A DNA stretch of 64,000 nt from Chelatococcus sp. YT9 (GCF_018398315.1 NZ_JAHBRW010000001.1:2550501-2614500), one strand, 5' to 3'; shown: positions 47,828 to 56,681, counted from the first letter of the stretch. The notes: generated by a model not told the origin, from the sequence alone. Translations and numbers: made by a program.

Positions 47828-48734
47828 CGCTGCGATAGCCCTGAGCAAAGAGGAGGGCGGTGAGATCGGCATGGTCGAGGCGCGCGTGAGCGGCAGCGGC
47901 CACGGCTGGTTTGGCACGGAATGCTACACCAAGGCCAGCTTCTCCGAGCATCGCGAGATCATTGGCGCCGTCGCCGATAGCCACCACCTCATGCGCGGCG
48001 AGCCCGAATTTTTCACGCAGCTCCTGCAAGGTGGCGAGTTTCGCTTCCCGTCCGAGGATCGGTTCCTGGACCTTTCCGGAGAGTTTGCTGCCCTCGGTCA
48101 GGAGCTCGTTGGCGCGGTTCTCCTGGAAGCCGATGGCCGCGGCGATCTTGGTGGTGAACAGCGTGAAGCCGCCCGAGACGAGGCAGGTATAAGCCCCCCG
48201 CGCCCGCAGTGTCGCAATGAGCGTCAGACCGCCTGGGGTCAGGGTGATGCGCTCGGCGATGATACGATCAACCACGCCCACATCGAGACCGGCGAGGAGG
48301 GCGACGCGTTCGCGCAACGCCGGCTCGAAGGCGATCTCGCCGCGCATGGCGCGCTCGGTGATGGTCGCGACCTTGTCCTTCAGCCCCACGAAGTCGGCGA
48401 GTTCGTCGATGCACTCCTGACCGATCATGGTTGAATCCATGTCGGCGAGGAACAGCCGCTTGCGCCGCTCCGCCTGCCGCTGGACGATGACATCGATCGG
48501 CAATCCATCGAGCGCAACATGGGCACGCTTCGCCATGACGCGCGGATCCGGGTCCGCGCCGGTCTCGACCGCCGGGTGGAAGGGTATGTCAACCGCGATC
48601 GCCGGATCGAGCCGAGCGGGCAGCCCGGCTTCAGGGAGGGCTTGCGCCACGCGTGCGATAAGGGCATCGCTGAGGAGATCGCTTCCCGGGGCCGCGACCA
48701 ACGTCGCGACATGCGTCTGGGTGGTGTCGGTCAT
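47802..48734 (-). CDS. serB: Phosphoserine phosphatase SerB
   Basis: HAD-superfamily enzyme of 310 residues catalysing the last step of serine synthesis. An N-terminal ACT-like region is followed by the catalytic FLADMDSTMIGQE (nucleophile Asp98, acid Asp100), the ELADFVGLKDKVATIT cap helix, LVSGGFTLFT and the C-terminal AIGDGANDLAMLGEAGLGVAF. Divergent from miaA with a 30-base gap. ATG 48734 gives a family-typical start; 48755 is another option. Confidence 0.94.
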   Translation of the reverse strand: MTDTTQTHVATLVAAPGSDLLSDALIARVAQALPEAGLPARLDPAIAVDIPFHPAVETGADPDPRVMAKRAHVALDGLPIDVIVQRQAERRKRLFLADMDSTMIGQECIDELADFVGLKDKVATITERAMRGEIAFEPALRERVALLAGLDVGVVDRIIAERITLTPGGLTLIATLRARGAYTCLVSGGFTLFTTKIAAAIGFQENRANELLTEGSKLSGKVQEPILGREAKLATLQELREKFGLAAHEVVAIGDGANDLAMLGEAGLGVAFRAKPAVAAAAHARLDHADLTALLFAQGYRSDEFVRPTD

Positions 48735-48764
48735 GCGGATAGGGTGGCCATGCAAACGGGGTGA

Positions 48765-49736
48765 ATGGGAAAGGACGTTGACGTGACGGAAAGACTGCGA
48801 ACCATTCTCATCGCAGGGCCAACCGCGTCAGGCAAGTCCGCGTTGGCCATAAGCCTTGCGCGCCGCTGTGGCGGCATCGTCATCAATGCGGATTCGATGC
48901 AGGTTTACCGCGACCTCCGGATCATTACGGCGCGGCCGAGCGTCGAGGATGAGGCGGTCGTGCCGCACGCGCTCTACGGCCATGTCGACGGCGCTGAAAA
49001 TTATTCCGTCGGCCGCTATCTCGCAGATATCGAATCGCTGCTGGCCTCGGCGAGGGAGAACCGCACGCCGGTCATCATCACTGGCGGCACGGGCCTCTAT
49101 TTCAAGACGTTGATCGAAGGCTTGTCCGACATTCCGCCCGTTCCCGAGGACGTGCGGAGCAACGTGCGGGCGCGGGCCGAGGGACGTGATACGCCGTTGC
49201 TCTACGCGGATCTGGCGGTGCGAGATCCGCAAAGCGCGGCGCGGATCGGGCCGACGGATCGTCAGCGCATTCTGCGAGCGCTGGAGGTGCTGGCGGCGAC
49301 TGGCCGCTCGCTCACCTTCTTCCGCAGCCATAAGCGGCCGGGCCTCCTGTCCCGCGCTGACCGCTTGGGGTTGTTCCTCATGCCGGACCGCACGGAGCTC
49401 GCCCGCCGCATCGATGGGCGCTTTCTCGCCATGATGGAGGCCGGCGCGCTTGAGGAGGTCAGGACGCTCGCCGCGCGGGGGCTTCACCCGGATCTTCCGG
49501 TCATGCGGGCTCATGGCGTTCCCTGGCTCATCCGCCATCTCGGAGGAGAGATCAGCCTCGACGAGGCAATCCGCGAGGCGCAAAGCGACACGCGTCGGTA
49601 CGCCAAGCGGCAGTTCACCTTTTTTCGGCACCAGCTCGGCGGTTTTCAATGGGTCACGCCGGAGGAGGCCGAGAGGGCTGTAGCCGCTCAGGGCTGGCTC
49701 GAGTGGCCAATGGTGCTCGGCACGGACGACGGTTGA
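48765..49736 (+). CDS. miaA: tRNA dimethylallyltransferase MiaA
   Basis: Enzyme of 323 residues that prenylates A37 of tRNAs reading UNN codons. The P-loop [11 protein letters not shown] is at 18-28, [12 protein letters not shown] binds the tRNA/prenyl substrate and [22 protein letters not shown] is the family block; [15 protein letters not shown] is near the end. GTG 48783 with an AAAGGACG site is a plausible alternative start. It is divergent from serB with very little room for promoters. Confidence 0.95.
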   Translation: MGKDVDVTERLRTILIAGPTASGKSALAISLARRCGGIVINADSMQVYRDLRIITARPSVEDEAVVPHALYGHVDGAENYSVGRYLADIESLLASARENRTPVIITGGTGLYFKTLIEGLSDIPPVPEDVRSNVRARAEGRDTPLLYADLAVRDPQSAARIGPTDRQRILRALEVLAATGRSLTFFRSHKRPGLLSRADRLGLFLMPDRTELARRIDGRFLAMMEAGALEEVRTLAARGLHPDLPVMRAHGVPWLIRHLGGEISLDEAIREAQSDTRRYAKRQFTFFRHQLGGFQWVTPEEAERAVAAQGWLEWPMVLGTDDG

Positions 49737-49807
49737 TCGTCTTTGCTGTCACACCAGTGCCATCAAGCCTGAGCTAGACGGGGCGATCTCCACTGAGGGA
49801 GCCCCTT

Positions 49808-50743
49808 ATGATCACGCGTCGCGAGAGTTTGAAAATCGGCGGCATGGCCGCCCTTATGGCCCCCTTCGCGGGCTTCGGCGCCGCGAGCGCAAGCGCGCAG
49901 GCGAGCCCGGACTTCCGCTTCGGCATCATCGCCGATCCGCAATATGCGCCCGTTCCGCCGAACCCGCAGGGCACCCGCTTCTACGCCAACAGCCTGTGGA
50001 AGCTGTCCGAGGCCATCAAGACCCTCAACAAGGAAGACCTGCAGTTTGTCGCGACCCTTGGCGACATCATCGATCGCCACTGGCAGAGCTTCGGCGATAT
50101 CATGCCGCTCTATGATGCTCTGAGGCATGAGAAGTTCTTCCTGCTCGGCAATCATGATTACGAGGTCGCGGCCGACTATCTCAACTCGGTCGTCCGAACG
50201 GCGGGCATGCCAAGCGCGTATTACGATTTCAAGGGCGGTGATTATCGCTTCATCGTGCTCGATGGCAATGATGTCAGCCTGTTCTCGACCGGTCCCAAGG
50301 ACCCGAAGCAGGAGATAGCCCGCGAGCGTTTGAAGAAGCTGCAGGAAGCCAAGGCCATCAACGCGATGACCTGGAACGGCTCGCTGAGCGACCAGCAGTT
50401 CGCCTGGCTGCAGGCATCCTTGGACAAGGCCAAGCAGGCGGGCGAAAAGGTTATCGTGCTCTGCCACTATCCCGTCTTTCCTGCAAATATCCACAATCTG
50501 TGGGACAGTGAGCGGATCGTGGATCTGCTGACGAGCTACGATAATTTCGTGGCCTTTTTCAACGGCCACAACCATGCAGGCAACTACGGCGAAGTATCGG
50601 GCAAGTATTTCGTCAATTTCAAGGGCATGGTCGACACGCCCGATACATCGGCCTTTGCGGTGGTCGAGGTCTACGGCGACAAGATCGCGATCCGTGGTTT
50701 CGGTCGCGAGACGAGCCGCACCCTCAGCATCCGCGCCGTCTGA
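49808..50743 (+). CDS. Tat-exported calcineurin-like phosphoesterase
   Basis: Protein of 311 residues. The N-terminus is a Tat signal (TRRESLKIGG, with the arginine pair at 4-5, cleavage near ASA30|QA). The metallophosphoesterase motifs are FGIIADPQYA (Asp43, Gln45), LGDIIDR, GNHDYE, CHYPVFPANIHN and NGHNHAGNYG. The D-x-Q form of the first motif resembles the Mn-dependent ADP-ribose/CDP-alcohol diphosphatases. Export in folded form and a periplasmic phosphodiester substrate are inferred. It has its own short upstream region after miaA. Confidence 0.85.
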   Translation: MITRRESLKIGGMAALMAPFAGFGAASASAQASPDFRFGIIADPQYAPVPPNPQGTRFYANSLWKLSEAIKTLNKEDLQFVATLGDIIDRHWQSFGDIMPLYDALRHEKFFLLGNHDYEVAADYLNSVVRTAGMPSAYYDFKGGDYRFIVLDGNDVSLFSTGPKDPKQEIARERLKKLQEAKAINAMTWNGSLSDQQFAWLQASLDKAKQAGEKVIVLCHYPVFPANIHNLWDSERIVDLLTSYDNFVAFFNGHNHAGNYGEVSGKYFVNFKGMVDTPDTSAFAVVEVYGDKIAIRGFGRETSRTLSIRAV

Positions 50744-50753
50744 CGCCAAAGGC

Positions 50754-51560
50754 TTACGTCACCTCGTCCGTCATCACCGAGAACTGGACGAGGCTGCTGC
50801 GGCCGAAGCTGGTCGAGATGGCGACGTCCGTCGCGTCCCGGCCAGTTGCCATGAGGATTCGGCCGATGCGCGGCGTATTATGCCGCGCATCGAAGGTATA
50901 CCAGCGACCGCCGAGCCAGACTTCAAACCAGGCACTAAAATCCATCGGCAGATCAACGGGCGGGATGCCGATGTCGCCGAGATAGCCGGTGCAATAGCGC
51001 GCCGGGATATTCATGCAGCGGCAGAATGTGATGGCGAGATGCGCATAGTCACGGCAGACGCCGATCCGTTCCGCGAAGCCGTCCGAGGCCGTCCGCGCGG
51101 TCGAGGCATGTTCATAGCCGAAGGCGATATGATCGTGCACGAAGTCACAGATCGCCTGCACACGTGCCCACCCGGGCTGGATCTCGCCGAAAAGCGCCCA
51201 GGCCCTGTCCGCCAACTTGTCGGTGTCGCAATAGCGACTGCCGAGAAGATAAACCAGCACGTCGTCTGGCAAATCCTCGATGGCATGCTGCGGGGCGTCG
51301 GGGACGACGGGGTCTGGAAGTCCACTGTCCCTGATGACGAAATTCGCCGCGAGGGTGAGCCGCCCCTCCGGCGCGGTCAGCCGGCCGCAGTGGTTGCCCA
51401 TGCTGTCGATGTAAGAGGTGATGGGTATCGGCGGGTCGGGCGTAATGGCTTGCGGTGTGATGAGATCCTGCTCGCGTGAGGGATGCACGCTCAAGAGGAT
51501 GAGCATCGGCGTGCGCTGCGGGCAGTCGTACGTGATCTCGTAGCCCGCACGAATTTTCAT
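50754..51560 (-). CDS. Transglutaminase-like protein (268 aa)
   Basis: Cytoplasmic protein of 268 residues with a transglutaminase-like core. A beta-rich N-terminal half (GYEITYDCPQRTPMLILLSV) precedes the catalytic segment RIGVCRDYAHLAITFCRCMNIPARY with the nucleophilic cysteine. A histidine is not in the usual HAW form, but WFEVWLGGRWYTFDARHNTPR supplies the third motif. Such proteins are often annotated as bacterial transglutaminase-like cysteine peptidases. A second gene of the same superfamily lies just downstream of the intergenic gap at 51689-52642. Confidence 0.85.
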   Translation of the reverse strand: MKIRAGYEITYDCPQRTPMLILLSVHPSREQDLITPQAITPDPPIPITSYIDSMGNHCGRLTAPEGRLTLAANFVIRDSGLPDPVVPDAPQHAIEDLPDDVLVYLLGSRYCDTDKLADRAWALFGEIQPGWARVQAICDFVHDHIAFGYEHASTARTASDGFAERIGVCRDYAHLAITFCRCMNIPARYCTGYLGDIGIPPVDLPMDFSAWFEVWLGGRWYTFDARHNTPRIGRILMATGRDATDVAISTSFGRSSLVQFSVMTDEVT

Positions 51561-51688
51561 CGCTGCTCATCTCCACCTCAAGCTGATCTGCTTCGAGCCA
51601 AGCCACAACACCTCCAACCCCCGCGAACGGCTGTTACGAGGGTGCAAGCAAACCCCTGCGAAGGCCTTATAGTCTGGCTGATCTCGCG

Positions 51689-52642
51689 CTAGTTGCGCTG
51701 ATCGACAACGCGCCGTGGGCCGTCGCGTTCCACAGGCGCTCCATCCGTGCCGGCACGGTTGGTGTTGGCGGCTTCCGACGAGACCTGCACCTCGACGACC
51801 ATGTCGAGGGAATCGCCGGGCAAACCTATCCAGGTCCCGGACAACGGAACGGCCTGACTCGGGTCCCGCGCCACTGCGACGCGGATGAGATCCCGGTTGC
51901 CGATGATCCCGTTGGTCGGGTCGAACTCCACCCAGCCGGCGCCGGGCAGATAGACCTGACACCAGGCATGGGTGGCGCCGCCGCCAAGCCGCGTGGGGCC
52001 GTCGCGATCGGGAACATAGAGGTAGCCCGTGACGAAGCGCGCCGCGAAACCGAGCGAACGTACGGCCTCCATCATCAGCAGCGCGAAGTCGCGGCAGGTC
52101 CCCTGACGCAGCCCGAGCGTCATGGCCGGTGGCTGGATGCCCGCCTCCGTCCTCCTGGAATAGCGGAAGCTCTCCTGGATGGCGCATGTCATCGTCATCA
52201 GCAGGGTGCCGGTGTCGGTGGGATGGCCGACGCGCAGAAACTGCCGCGCCCAGTTGCGTACAACGTCACCCGGGTCGGGATAATGCGGCTCCATGCACCG
52301 CGCAAGATCCGGCAGTTCCTCCGCGCTATAGGCAAAGGGGTAAGTCTTCGCGTCGGCATCCATCTGGAAATCCGGCGCGTTGAACGGCGAGTGCTCAAGC
52401 TTGATCTGGCTGTCGAAGGTCAGCTCACTGGCGCGGCCCGAGAAGCGGACGAGCGCGACGCAATTGCCAAATACGTCGTGGATCCAGCGGGTCGACGCCG
52501 GGGGCGGCGTGATCGTCAGGCGGCTGTCGAGGAAGCCCTGGTCATAGCTGTCGCGCGGACGGAACATCAACCGATGCTCGCCGAAGGCGACCGGCTGCCT
52601 GTAGCGATAGGTCGTGACATGCCTGACAGTCAGAATGCTCAT
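51689..52642 (-). CDS. Transglutaminase family protein with N-terminal BTLCP-type domain (317 aa)
   Basis: Protein of 317 residues. The N-terminal domain (VRHVTTYRYRQPVAFGEHRLMFRPRD) is the bacterial transglutaminase-like N domain. The catalytic domain carries the Cys in LRQGTCRDFALLMMEAVRSLGFAARFVTGY, His in THAWCQVYLPGAGW and Asp in FDPTNG, a complete triad. ATG 52642 (MSILTV) is the likely start; the upstream ATG at 52726 has no support. It is encoded in tandem with, but not the same as, the protein at 50754-51560. Substrate is unknown. Confidence 0.87.
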   Translation of the reverse strand: MSILTVRHVTTYRYRQPVAFGEHRLMFRPRDSYDQGFLDSRLTITPPPASTRWIHDVFGNCVALVRFSGRASELTFDSQIKLEHSPFNAPDFQMDADAKTYPFAYSAEELPDLARCMEPHYPDPGDVVRNWARQFLRVGHPTDTGTLLMTMTCAIQESFRYSRRTEAGIQPPAMTLGLRQGTCRDFALLMMEAVRSLGFAARFVTGYLYVPDRDGPTRLGGGATHAWCQVYLPGAGWVEFDPTNGIIGNRDLIRVAVARDPSQAVPLSGTWIGLPGDSLDMVVEVQVSSEAANTNRAGTDGAPVERDGPRRVVDQRN

Positions 52643-53059
52643 CGCCGCGTCGTCACACGGAAAACTGTCCAGCTGTCGGGCTGGGCCGAGCTCATGATAC
52701 ACGCGTCCAGGTCTTGGCATGGCCAATGGCCCGTCACCTTCTTCATCATCTGGTCCCGTCGCAGCGTTTCACGATTCGCAGATCCGGGATCTGCGAAAAT
52801 CGTACCAGCCACAACATTCGCTGGCGGCGAGCATTTTGCGGCCCATCATCTGCGGGGCCGGTCACCGCGAGCGGGCTTCTGGCGGCAGACTGTGGCGGTT
52901 TCGCGGAAGGACCGAACTTGCCATCTTGGGCGCATGATCGGCCTGACGCTCGGGCGCATGGCCGCGCAAGAGGCGCTCTCTGCCCATCAAATGGGCAAGG
53001 TGGCCATTTGGCCAGGCAATATAATTGCGCTGCTGCTGCATTTTTGGCGTAATTCTGTC
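52643..53059. other. Intergenic region between the transglutaminase gene and the ilvB leader
   Basis: About 415 bases with no credible gene. It must hold the upstream control region of the divergent pair (transglutaminase on -, ilvB leader on +). I see no further element I can name apart from the promoter-like boxes annotated at 53060-53088. Confidence 0.35.
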
Positions 53060-53088
53060 TTGACCGGTTCAGGCCTCTCAACTAACGT
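53060..53088 (+). promoter_or_regulatory. Putative ilvB promoter
   Basis: TTGACC (53060-53065) and TAACGT (53083-53088) are separated by 17 bases. They are 5/6 and moderate matches to the sigma-70 consensus. Transcription from here would begin about 25 bases before the leader peptide start. Inferred from sequence only. Confidence 0.5.
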
Positions 53089-53119
53089 CACGCCAATTCA
53101 GGCTAAGGATGACGGGCGC

Positions 53120-53170
53120 ATGCGCGCGAAGCTTATTGTATCGGGGGCGCCATCGACGGAGCGGGACTGA
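53120..53170 (+). CDS. ilvB leader peptide (16 aa, Leu-Ile-Val control codons)
   Basis: A 16-codon frame encodes MRAKLIVSGAPSTERD. Codons 5 to 7 are CTT ATT GTA, that is Leu-Ile-Val in a row using codons that are uncommon in this GC-rich genome. AAGGA lies about 10 bases upstream. It is followed by a GCGGG/CCCGC hairpin overlapping the stop codon and then by a strong terminator. This is the arrangement of a transcription-attenuation leader, in which ribosome stalling at scarce branched-chain aminoacyl-tRNAs lets RNA polymerase read through. Attenuators of ilv operons are established in proteobacteria; this instance is inferred. Confidence 0.75.
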   Translation: MRAKLIVSGAPSTERD

Positions 53171-53197
53171 CCCGCAGGTCCGTTTGGTGGCGCATGC

Positions 53198-53221
53198 AAG
53201 GCTCCTTCGGGGGCCTTTTTT
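53198..53221 (+). terminator. Attenuator terminator upstream of ilvB
   Basis: AAGGCTCC (53198-53205) pairs with GGGGCCTT (53210-53217) around a TTCG tetraloop and is followed by a run of T. It lies between the leader peptide and the ilvB start, so it would stop transcription unless relieved. GCATGCGC at 53118-53125 is complementary to GCGCATGC just before the terminator and is one candidate for an alternative pairing. Confidence 0.85.
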
Positions 53222-53292
53222 GTTGCCCGATGCGGATCCGGACCCCTCCAGCGCGACGCACTACGGAGCGATTTCCACTCGGAGCGAATTCC

Positions 53293-55089
53293 ATGAGCAA
53301 GACCAAGAGCGAAACGGTGAGCGAAACAGCAGACGAGATCATGAGCGGCGCCGAGATGGTCGTGCGGGCGCTTCAGGACCAGGGCGTCGAGCATCTTTTC
53401 GGCTATCCCGGCGGCGCCGTGCTGCCGATCTATGACGCGCTGTTCCATCAGGAGACCATTCGCCACATTCTCGTTCGGCATGAGCAGGCGGCGGTGCATG
53501 CCGCCGAAGGCTACGCCCGGTCGTCAGGCAAGGTCGGCTGTGTGCTCGTGACGTCAGGCCCTGGCGCGACGAACGCCGTCACCGGCTTGACCGATGCGCT
53601 CATGGACTCGATTCCGGTCGTCTGTATCACCGGTCAGGTGGCCACGCATCTGATCGGCTCCGACGCCTTTCAGGAGGCGGACACCGTCGGCATCACCCGC
53701 CATTGCACCAAGCACAACTACCTCGTTAAGCGCATCGAGGATCTGCCGCGCATCCTGCACGAGGCCTTCTACGTGGCGTCGCACGGCCGCCCCGGACCGG
53801 TCGTCATTGACATCCCAAAGGATATCCAGTTCGCCAAGGGGGCGTATGCCCGGCCAACGGACAACCAGCACAAGACCTACCGTCCGGTGGTGTCCGGCGA
53901 CATGGAGAAGATCCGCGCCGCGGTCGCACTGATGGCCTCAGCCAAGCGCCCGATCTTCTACACTGGCGGCGGCGTCATCAACTCCGGTCCGGAAGCGGCC
54001 TCTCTGCTGCGCGAACTCGTGCGCCTGACGGGTTTCCCGATCACCTCGACCCTGATGGGGCTCGGCGCCTATCCGGCGTCCGACAGCCAGTTCCTCGGAA
54101 TGCTGGGCATGCATGGCACCTATGAGGCCAATCATGCCATGCATGACTGCGACGTCATGATCAATATCGGCGCGCGCTTCGACGACCGCATCACCGGCCG
54201 CATCGATGCGTTCTCGCCCGGCTCACGAAAGATCCACATCGATATCGATCCCTCGTCAATCAACAAGAATGTCAAGGCTGATATCGGCATCGTGGGCGAT
54301 TGCGCCCATGTGCTCGAGGACATGCTGCGCGTCTGGAAGGGCTTGCCAAAGGACGTCGAGAAGCCGAGCCTGAAGAACTGGTGGGGCAAGATCGCGGGAT
54401 GGCGCGCCCGCAACTGTCTCGCCTATCGTCCCTCGGACACGGTCATCAAGCCGCAGTACGCGTTGGAGCGTCTACAGGCCCTGACGGAAGGGCGCGAAAC
54501 CTACATCACGACGGAAGTCGGCCAGCACCAGATGTGGGCGGCGCAGTTCCTGAAGTTCGACAAGCCGAACCGATGGATGACCTCCGGCGGCCTCGGGACC
54601 ATGGGTTACGGCCTGCCGGCAGCCATTGGCGCGCAGATCGCCCATCCTGAGGCGCTTGTCATCGACGTGGCGGGCGAGGCCTCCATCCTCATGAACATGC
54701 AGGAAATGTCGACTGCATTGCAGCACCGTCTGCCGATCAAGGTCTTCATCCTGAACAATGAGTACATGGGTATGGTGCGCCAGTGGCAGGAGCTGCTGCA
54801 CGGCGGCCGCTATTCGGAAAGCTATTCGCATTCGCTTCCGGATTTCGTGAAGCTGGCTGAGGCTTACGGCGGCGTCGGCATTCGCTGCGAGAACCCCGCA
54901 GATCTCGACGAGGCGATCCTCGAAATGATCAACTCGCCGCGCCCGGTGATCTTCGACTGCATCGTCGACAAGATGGAGAACTGCTTCCCGATGATCCCGT
55001 CGGGCAAGGCCCACAACGAGATGATCCTCGGCGATGCCGTCGAGGACATCGGCGCCATCATTGATGAAAAGGGCAAGATGCTGGTGTGA
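53293..55089 (+). CDS. ilvB: Acetolactate synthase large subunit
   Basis: Thiamine-diphosphate enzyme of 598 residues catalysing the first common step of valine, leucine and isoleucine synthesis. The N-terminal domain has GYPGGAVLPIYDAL and the catalytic-Glu region HEQAAVHAAEGYARSSGKVG. The FAD/middle domain has FLGMLGMHGTYEAN, and the C-terminal ThDP domain starts GGLGTMGYGLPAAIGA with LNNEYMGMVRQWQ. The metal-binding motif reads GEAS where many enzymes have GDGS. ATG 53293 with GGAGCGA upstream is the start; an upstream frame through the terminator is not credible. Probably controlled by the leader at 53120. Confidence 0.96.
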   Translation: MSKTKSETVSETADEIMSGAEMVVRALQDQGVEHLFGYPGGAVLPIYDALFHQETIRHILVRHEQAAVHAAEGYARSSGKVGCVLVTSGPGATNAVTGLTDALMDSIPVVCITGQVATHLIGSDAFQEADTVGITRHCTKHNYLVKRIEDLPRILHEAFYVASHGRPGPVVIDIPKDIQFAKGAYARPTDNQHKTYRPVVSGDMEKIRAAVALMASAKRPIFYTGGGVINSGPEAASLLRELVRLTGFPITSTLMGLGAYPASDSQFLGMLGMHGTYEANHAMHDCDVMINIGARFDDRITGRIDAFSPGSRKIHIDIDPSSINKNVKADIGIVGDCAHVLEDMLRVWKGLPKDVEKPSLKNWWGKIAGWRARNCLAYRPSDTVIKPQYALERLQALTEGRETYITTEVGQHQMWAAQFLKFDKPNRWMTSGGLGTMGYGLPAAIGAQIAHPEALVIDVAGEASILMNMQEMSTALQHRLPIKVFILNNEYMGMVRQWQELLHGGRYSESYSHSLPDFVKLAEAYGGVGIRCENPADLDEAILEMINSPRPVIFDCIVDKMENCFPMIPSGKAHNEMILGDAVEDIGAIIDEKGKMLV

Positions 55090-55180
55090 GATGAGGGGGC
55101 CGAGTCCCGGCGAAATGAGGTGCCTCGCCTTGAACCGTTATCCCGGTCCAGGGTCTTGGTAGAGGCAGAGATGTAGGGCT

Positions 55181-55285
55181 TGCCTTCTCCCCTGTGGGGA
55201 GAGGGGGGTTAGGGACAGCTCCCAGTTCGGATTATTCCCTCACCCGGCCCTGCGGGGCGACCTCTTCCAGCCAGGGAGAGGTGAA
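55181..55285 (+). repeat. Palindromic intergenic repeat between ilvB and the GST gene
   Basis: TTCTCCCC (55185-55192) pairs with GGGGAGAG (55196-55203) and is followed by a second CCCTCACCCGGCCCTGCGGGG module. This resembles the third module of the murC-murB repeat cluster. No T-run follows, and no gene is present. Confidence 0.6.
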
Positions 55286-55378
55286 GCGCGGTGATCGTTG
55301 CCCTCACAATTTTTCATTGGAACGGATGAACGTCCAGCGTCACGGTCAATGACCACCACATCCAGCACGGAACGTCCC

Positions 55379-56074
55379 ATGCCGACCCTCGTCATCGCCA
55401 ACAAGCTCTATTCCTCATGGTCTATGCGGCCATGGCTTCTCCTGCGTCAGCTCGGCATTCCTTTCGAGGAGGTGCTCATTCCGCTCGCGCAGCCCGACAC
55501 CAAGGAACGCATCCTTGCGCTGTCGCCCGGCGGCACGGTGCCGATCCTGATCGACGACGGTGCCACCGTCTGGGAATCGTCGGCTATCATGGACTATGCG
55601 CACGAGCGTTGGCCCGAGGCCGGCGTATGGCCTGCGGACCGGATCGCACGCGCGGTAGCGCGCTCCATTTCCGGAGAGATGCACGCAGGGTTCCGTGGCT
55701 TGCGATCCGCCTGCCCGATGAATCTCGGCAAGATCTATGAGCCTCGCGATCGCGGCCCGGACGTGCAGCGCGACGTCGATCGTATCACGACGATCTGGCG
55801 CGATGCCCGCAAGCGCTTCGGGGCGGGCGGCGCCTTCCTGTTCGGGGCGTTCTCCGCCGCGGATGCAATGTTCGCCCCTGTGGTGACGCGCTTCATCTCG
55901 TATTCGATCCCTGTCGAGCCGGATATCCGCGAATACATGGATGCCGTCACTGGCACGGCCGCTTTCCAGGAATGGAAGGACGCGGCCTTGAAGGAAACAT
56001 GGGTCGTCGCCCATGACGAGCCGGATGAGCCCGTCCTGACCGACCTCAGGCCCAATCTTTCTCGAAAGCCCTGA
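55379..56074 (+). CDS. Glutathione S-transferase family protein
   Basis: Protein of 231 residues. The N-terminal thioredoxin-like domain has the opening LVIANKLYSSWSMRPWLLLRQLGIPFEEVLIPL and the VPILIDDGATVWESSAIMDYAHE cis-Pro and Glu-Ser glutathione-binding motif. The helical C-terminal domain includes FLFGAFSAADAMFAPVVTR. ATG 55379 is preferred because the upstream frame crosses the intergenic repeat. A GST between ilvB and ilvN is common in Hyphomicrobiales; a role in branched-chain amino acid metabolism is not implied. Confidence 0.9.
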   Translation: MPTLVIANKLYSSWSMRPWLLLRQLGIPFEEVLIPLAQPDTKERILALSPGGTVPILIDDGATVWESSAIMDYAHERWPEAGVWPADRIARAVARSISGEMHAGFRGLRSACPMNLGKIYEPRDRGPDVQRDVDRITTIWRDARKRFGAGGAFLFGAFSAADAMFAPVVTRFISYSIPVEPDIREYMDAVTGTAAFQEWKDAALKETWVVAHDEPDEPVLTDLRPNLSRKP

Positions 56075-56114
56075 TAACATGCGTCATTTTCCACCACCTT
56101 CACGAGGGAACCCC

Positions 56115-56648
56115 ATGTCGTCCGTCTATTCGGATCCGCCGCCCGCCGCTCCCGTGTCGCGCCACACCCTCGCGGTCATCGTCGACAACGAGCCAGGGGT
56201 TCTCGCCCGCATCGCGGGTCTGTTCTCGGGGCGCGGCTACAATATCGAGAGCCTGACGGTCTCGGAGACGGAACACGAGAAGCACCTTTCGCGCATCACC
56301 ATCGTCACGACGGGAACAGAGGCCGAGATCGAGCAGATCAAGGCCCAGCTCGCGCGGCTTGTGCCCGTGCATCGGGTGCGCGATCTTTCTGACGAAGGGC
56401 CGACGATCGAGCGCGAGCTCGTGCTTCTGAAGGTGGTGGGGCAGGGGGATCAGCGTGTCGAGGCCTTGCGGCTGGCGCAGGCCTTCGGCGCGCGCACGCT
56501 CGACGCGACGTTGTCGTCCTTCGTGTTCGAATTCACGGGTGCCCTCGACGACGTCGAGCGCTTCATCGGCATCATGGCGGATTGCGGCCTCGTCGAGGTC
56601 TCCCGCACCGGCGTCGCGGCCATGAGCCGCGGCGCGGAGGCGATGTGA
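56115..56648 (+). CDS. ilvN: Acetolactate synthase small (regulatory) subunit
   Basis: Regulatory subunit of 177 residues that confers valine feedback inhibition. The ACT domain starts RHTLAVIVDNEPGVLARIAGLFSGRGYNIESLTV and is followed by ITIVTTGTEAEIEQIKAQL. The C-terminal part ERELVLLKVV and FEFTGALDDVERFI matches the IlvH/IlvN family. GAGGGAACCCC precedes ATG 56115. It is 40 bases after the GST gene; DUF924 follows on the opposite strand. Confidence 0.94.
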   Translation: MSSVYSDPPPAAPVSRHTLAVIVDNEPGVLARIAGLFSGRGYNIESLTVSETEHEKHLSRITIVTTGTEAEIEQIKAQLARLVPVHRVRDLSDEGPTIERELVLLKVVGQGDQRVEALRLAQAFGARTLDATLSSFVFEFTGALDDVERFIGIMADCGLVEVSRTGVAAMSRGAEAM

Positions 56649-56681
56649 CAATCCGCGATGGTTATGCTGGCGAGTTTTTAC

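Noticed and set aside
51968-53170. Plus-strand frame of 400 codons ending in the ilvB leader sequence
   Set aside because: Most of it is antisense to the transglutaminase gene; only the last 17 codons, with their own ATG and ribosome binding site, are credible.
53194-53292. Longer ilvB frame starting at ATG 53194
   Set aside because: This start lies within the attenuator terminator and adds 33 residues with no match to acetolactate synthases; ATG 53293 has a ribosome binding site.
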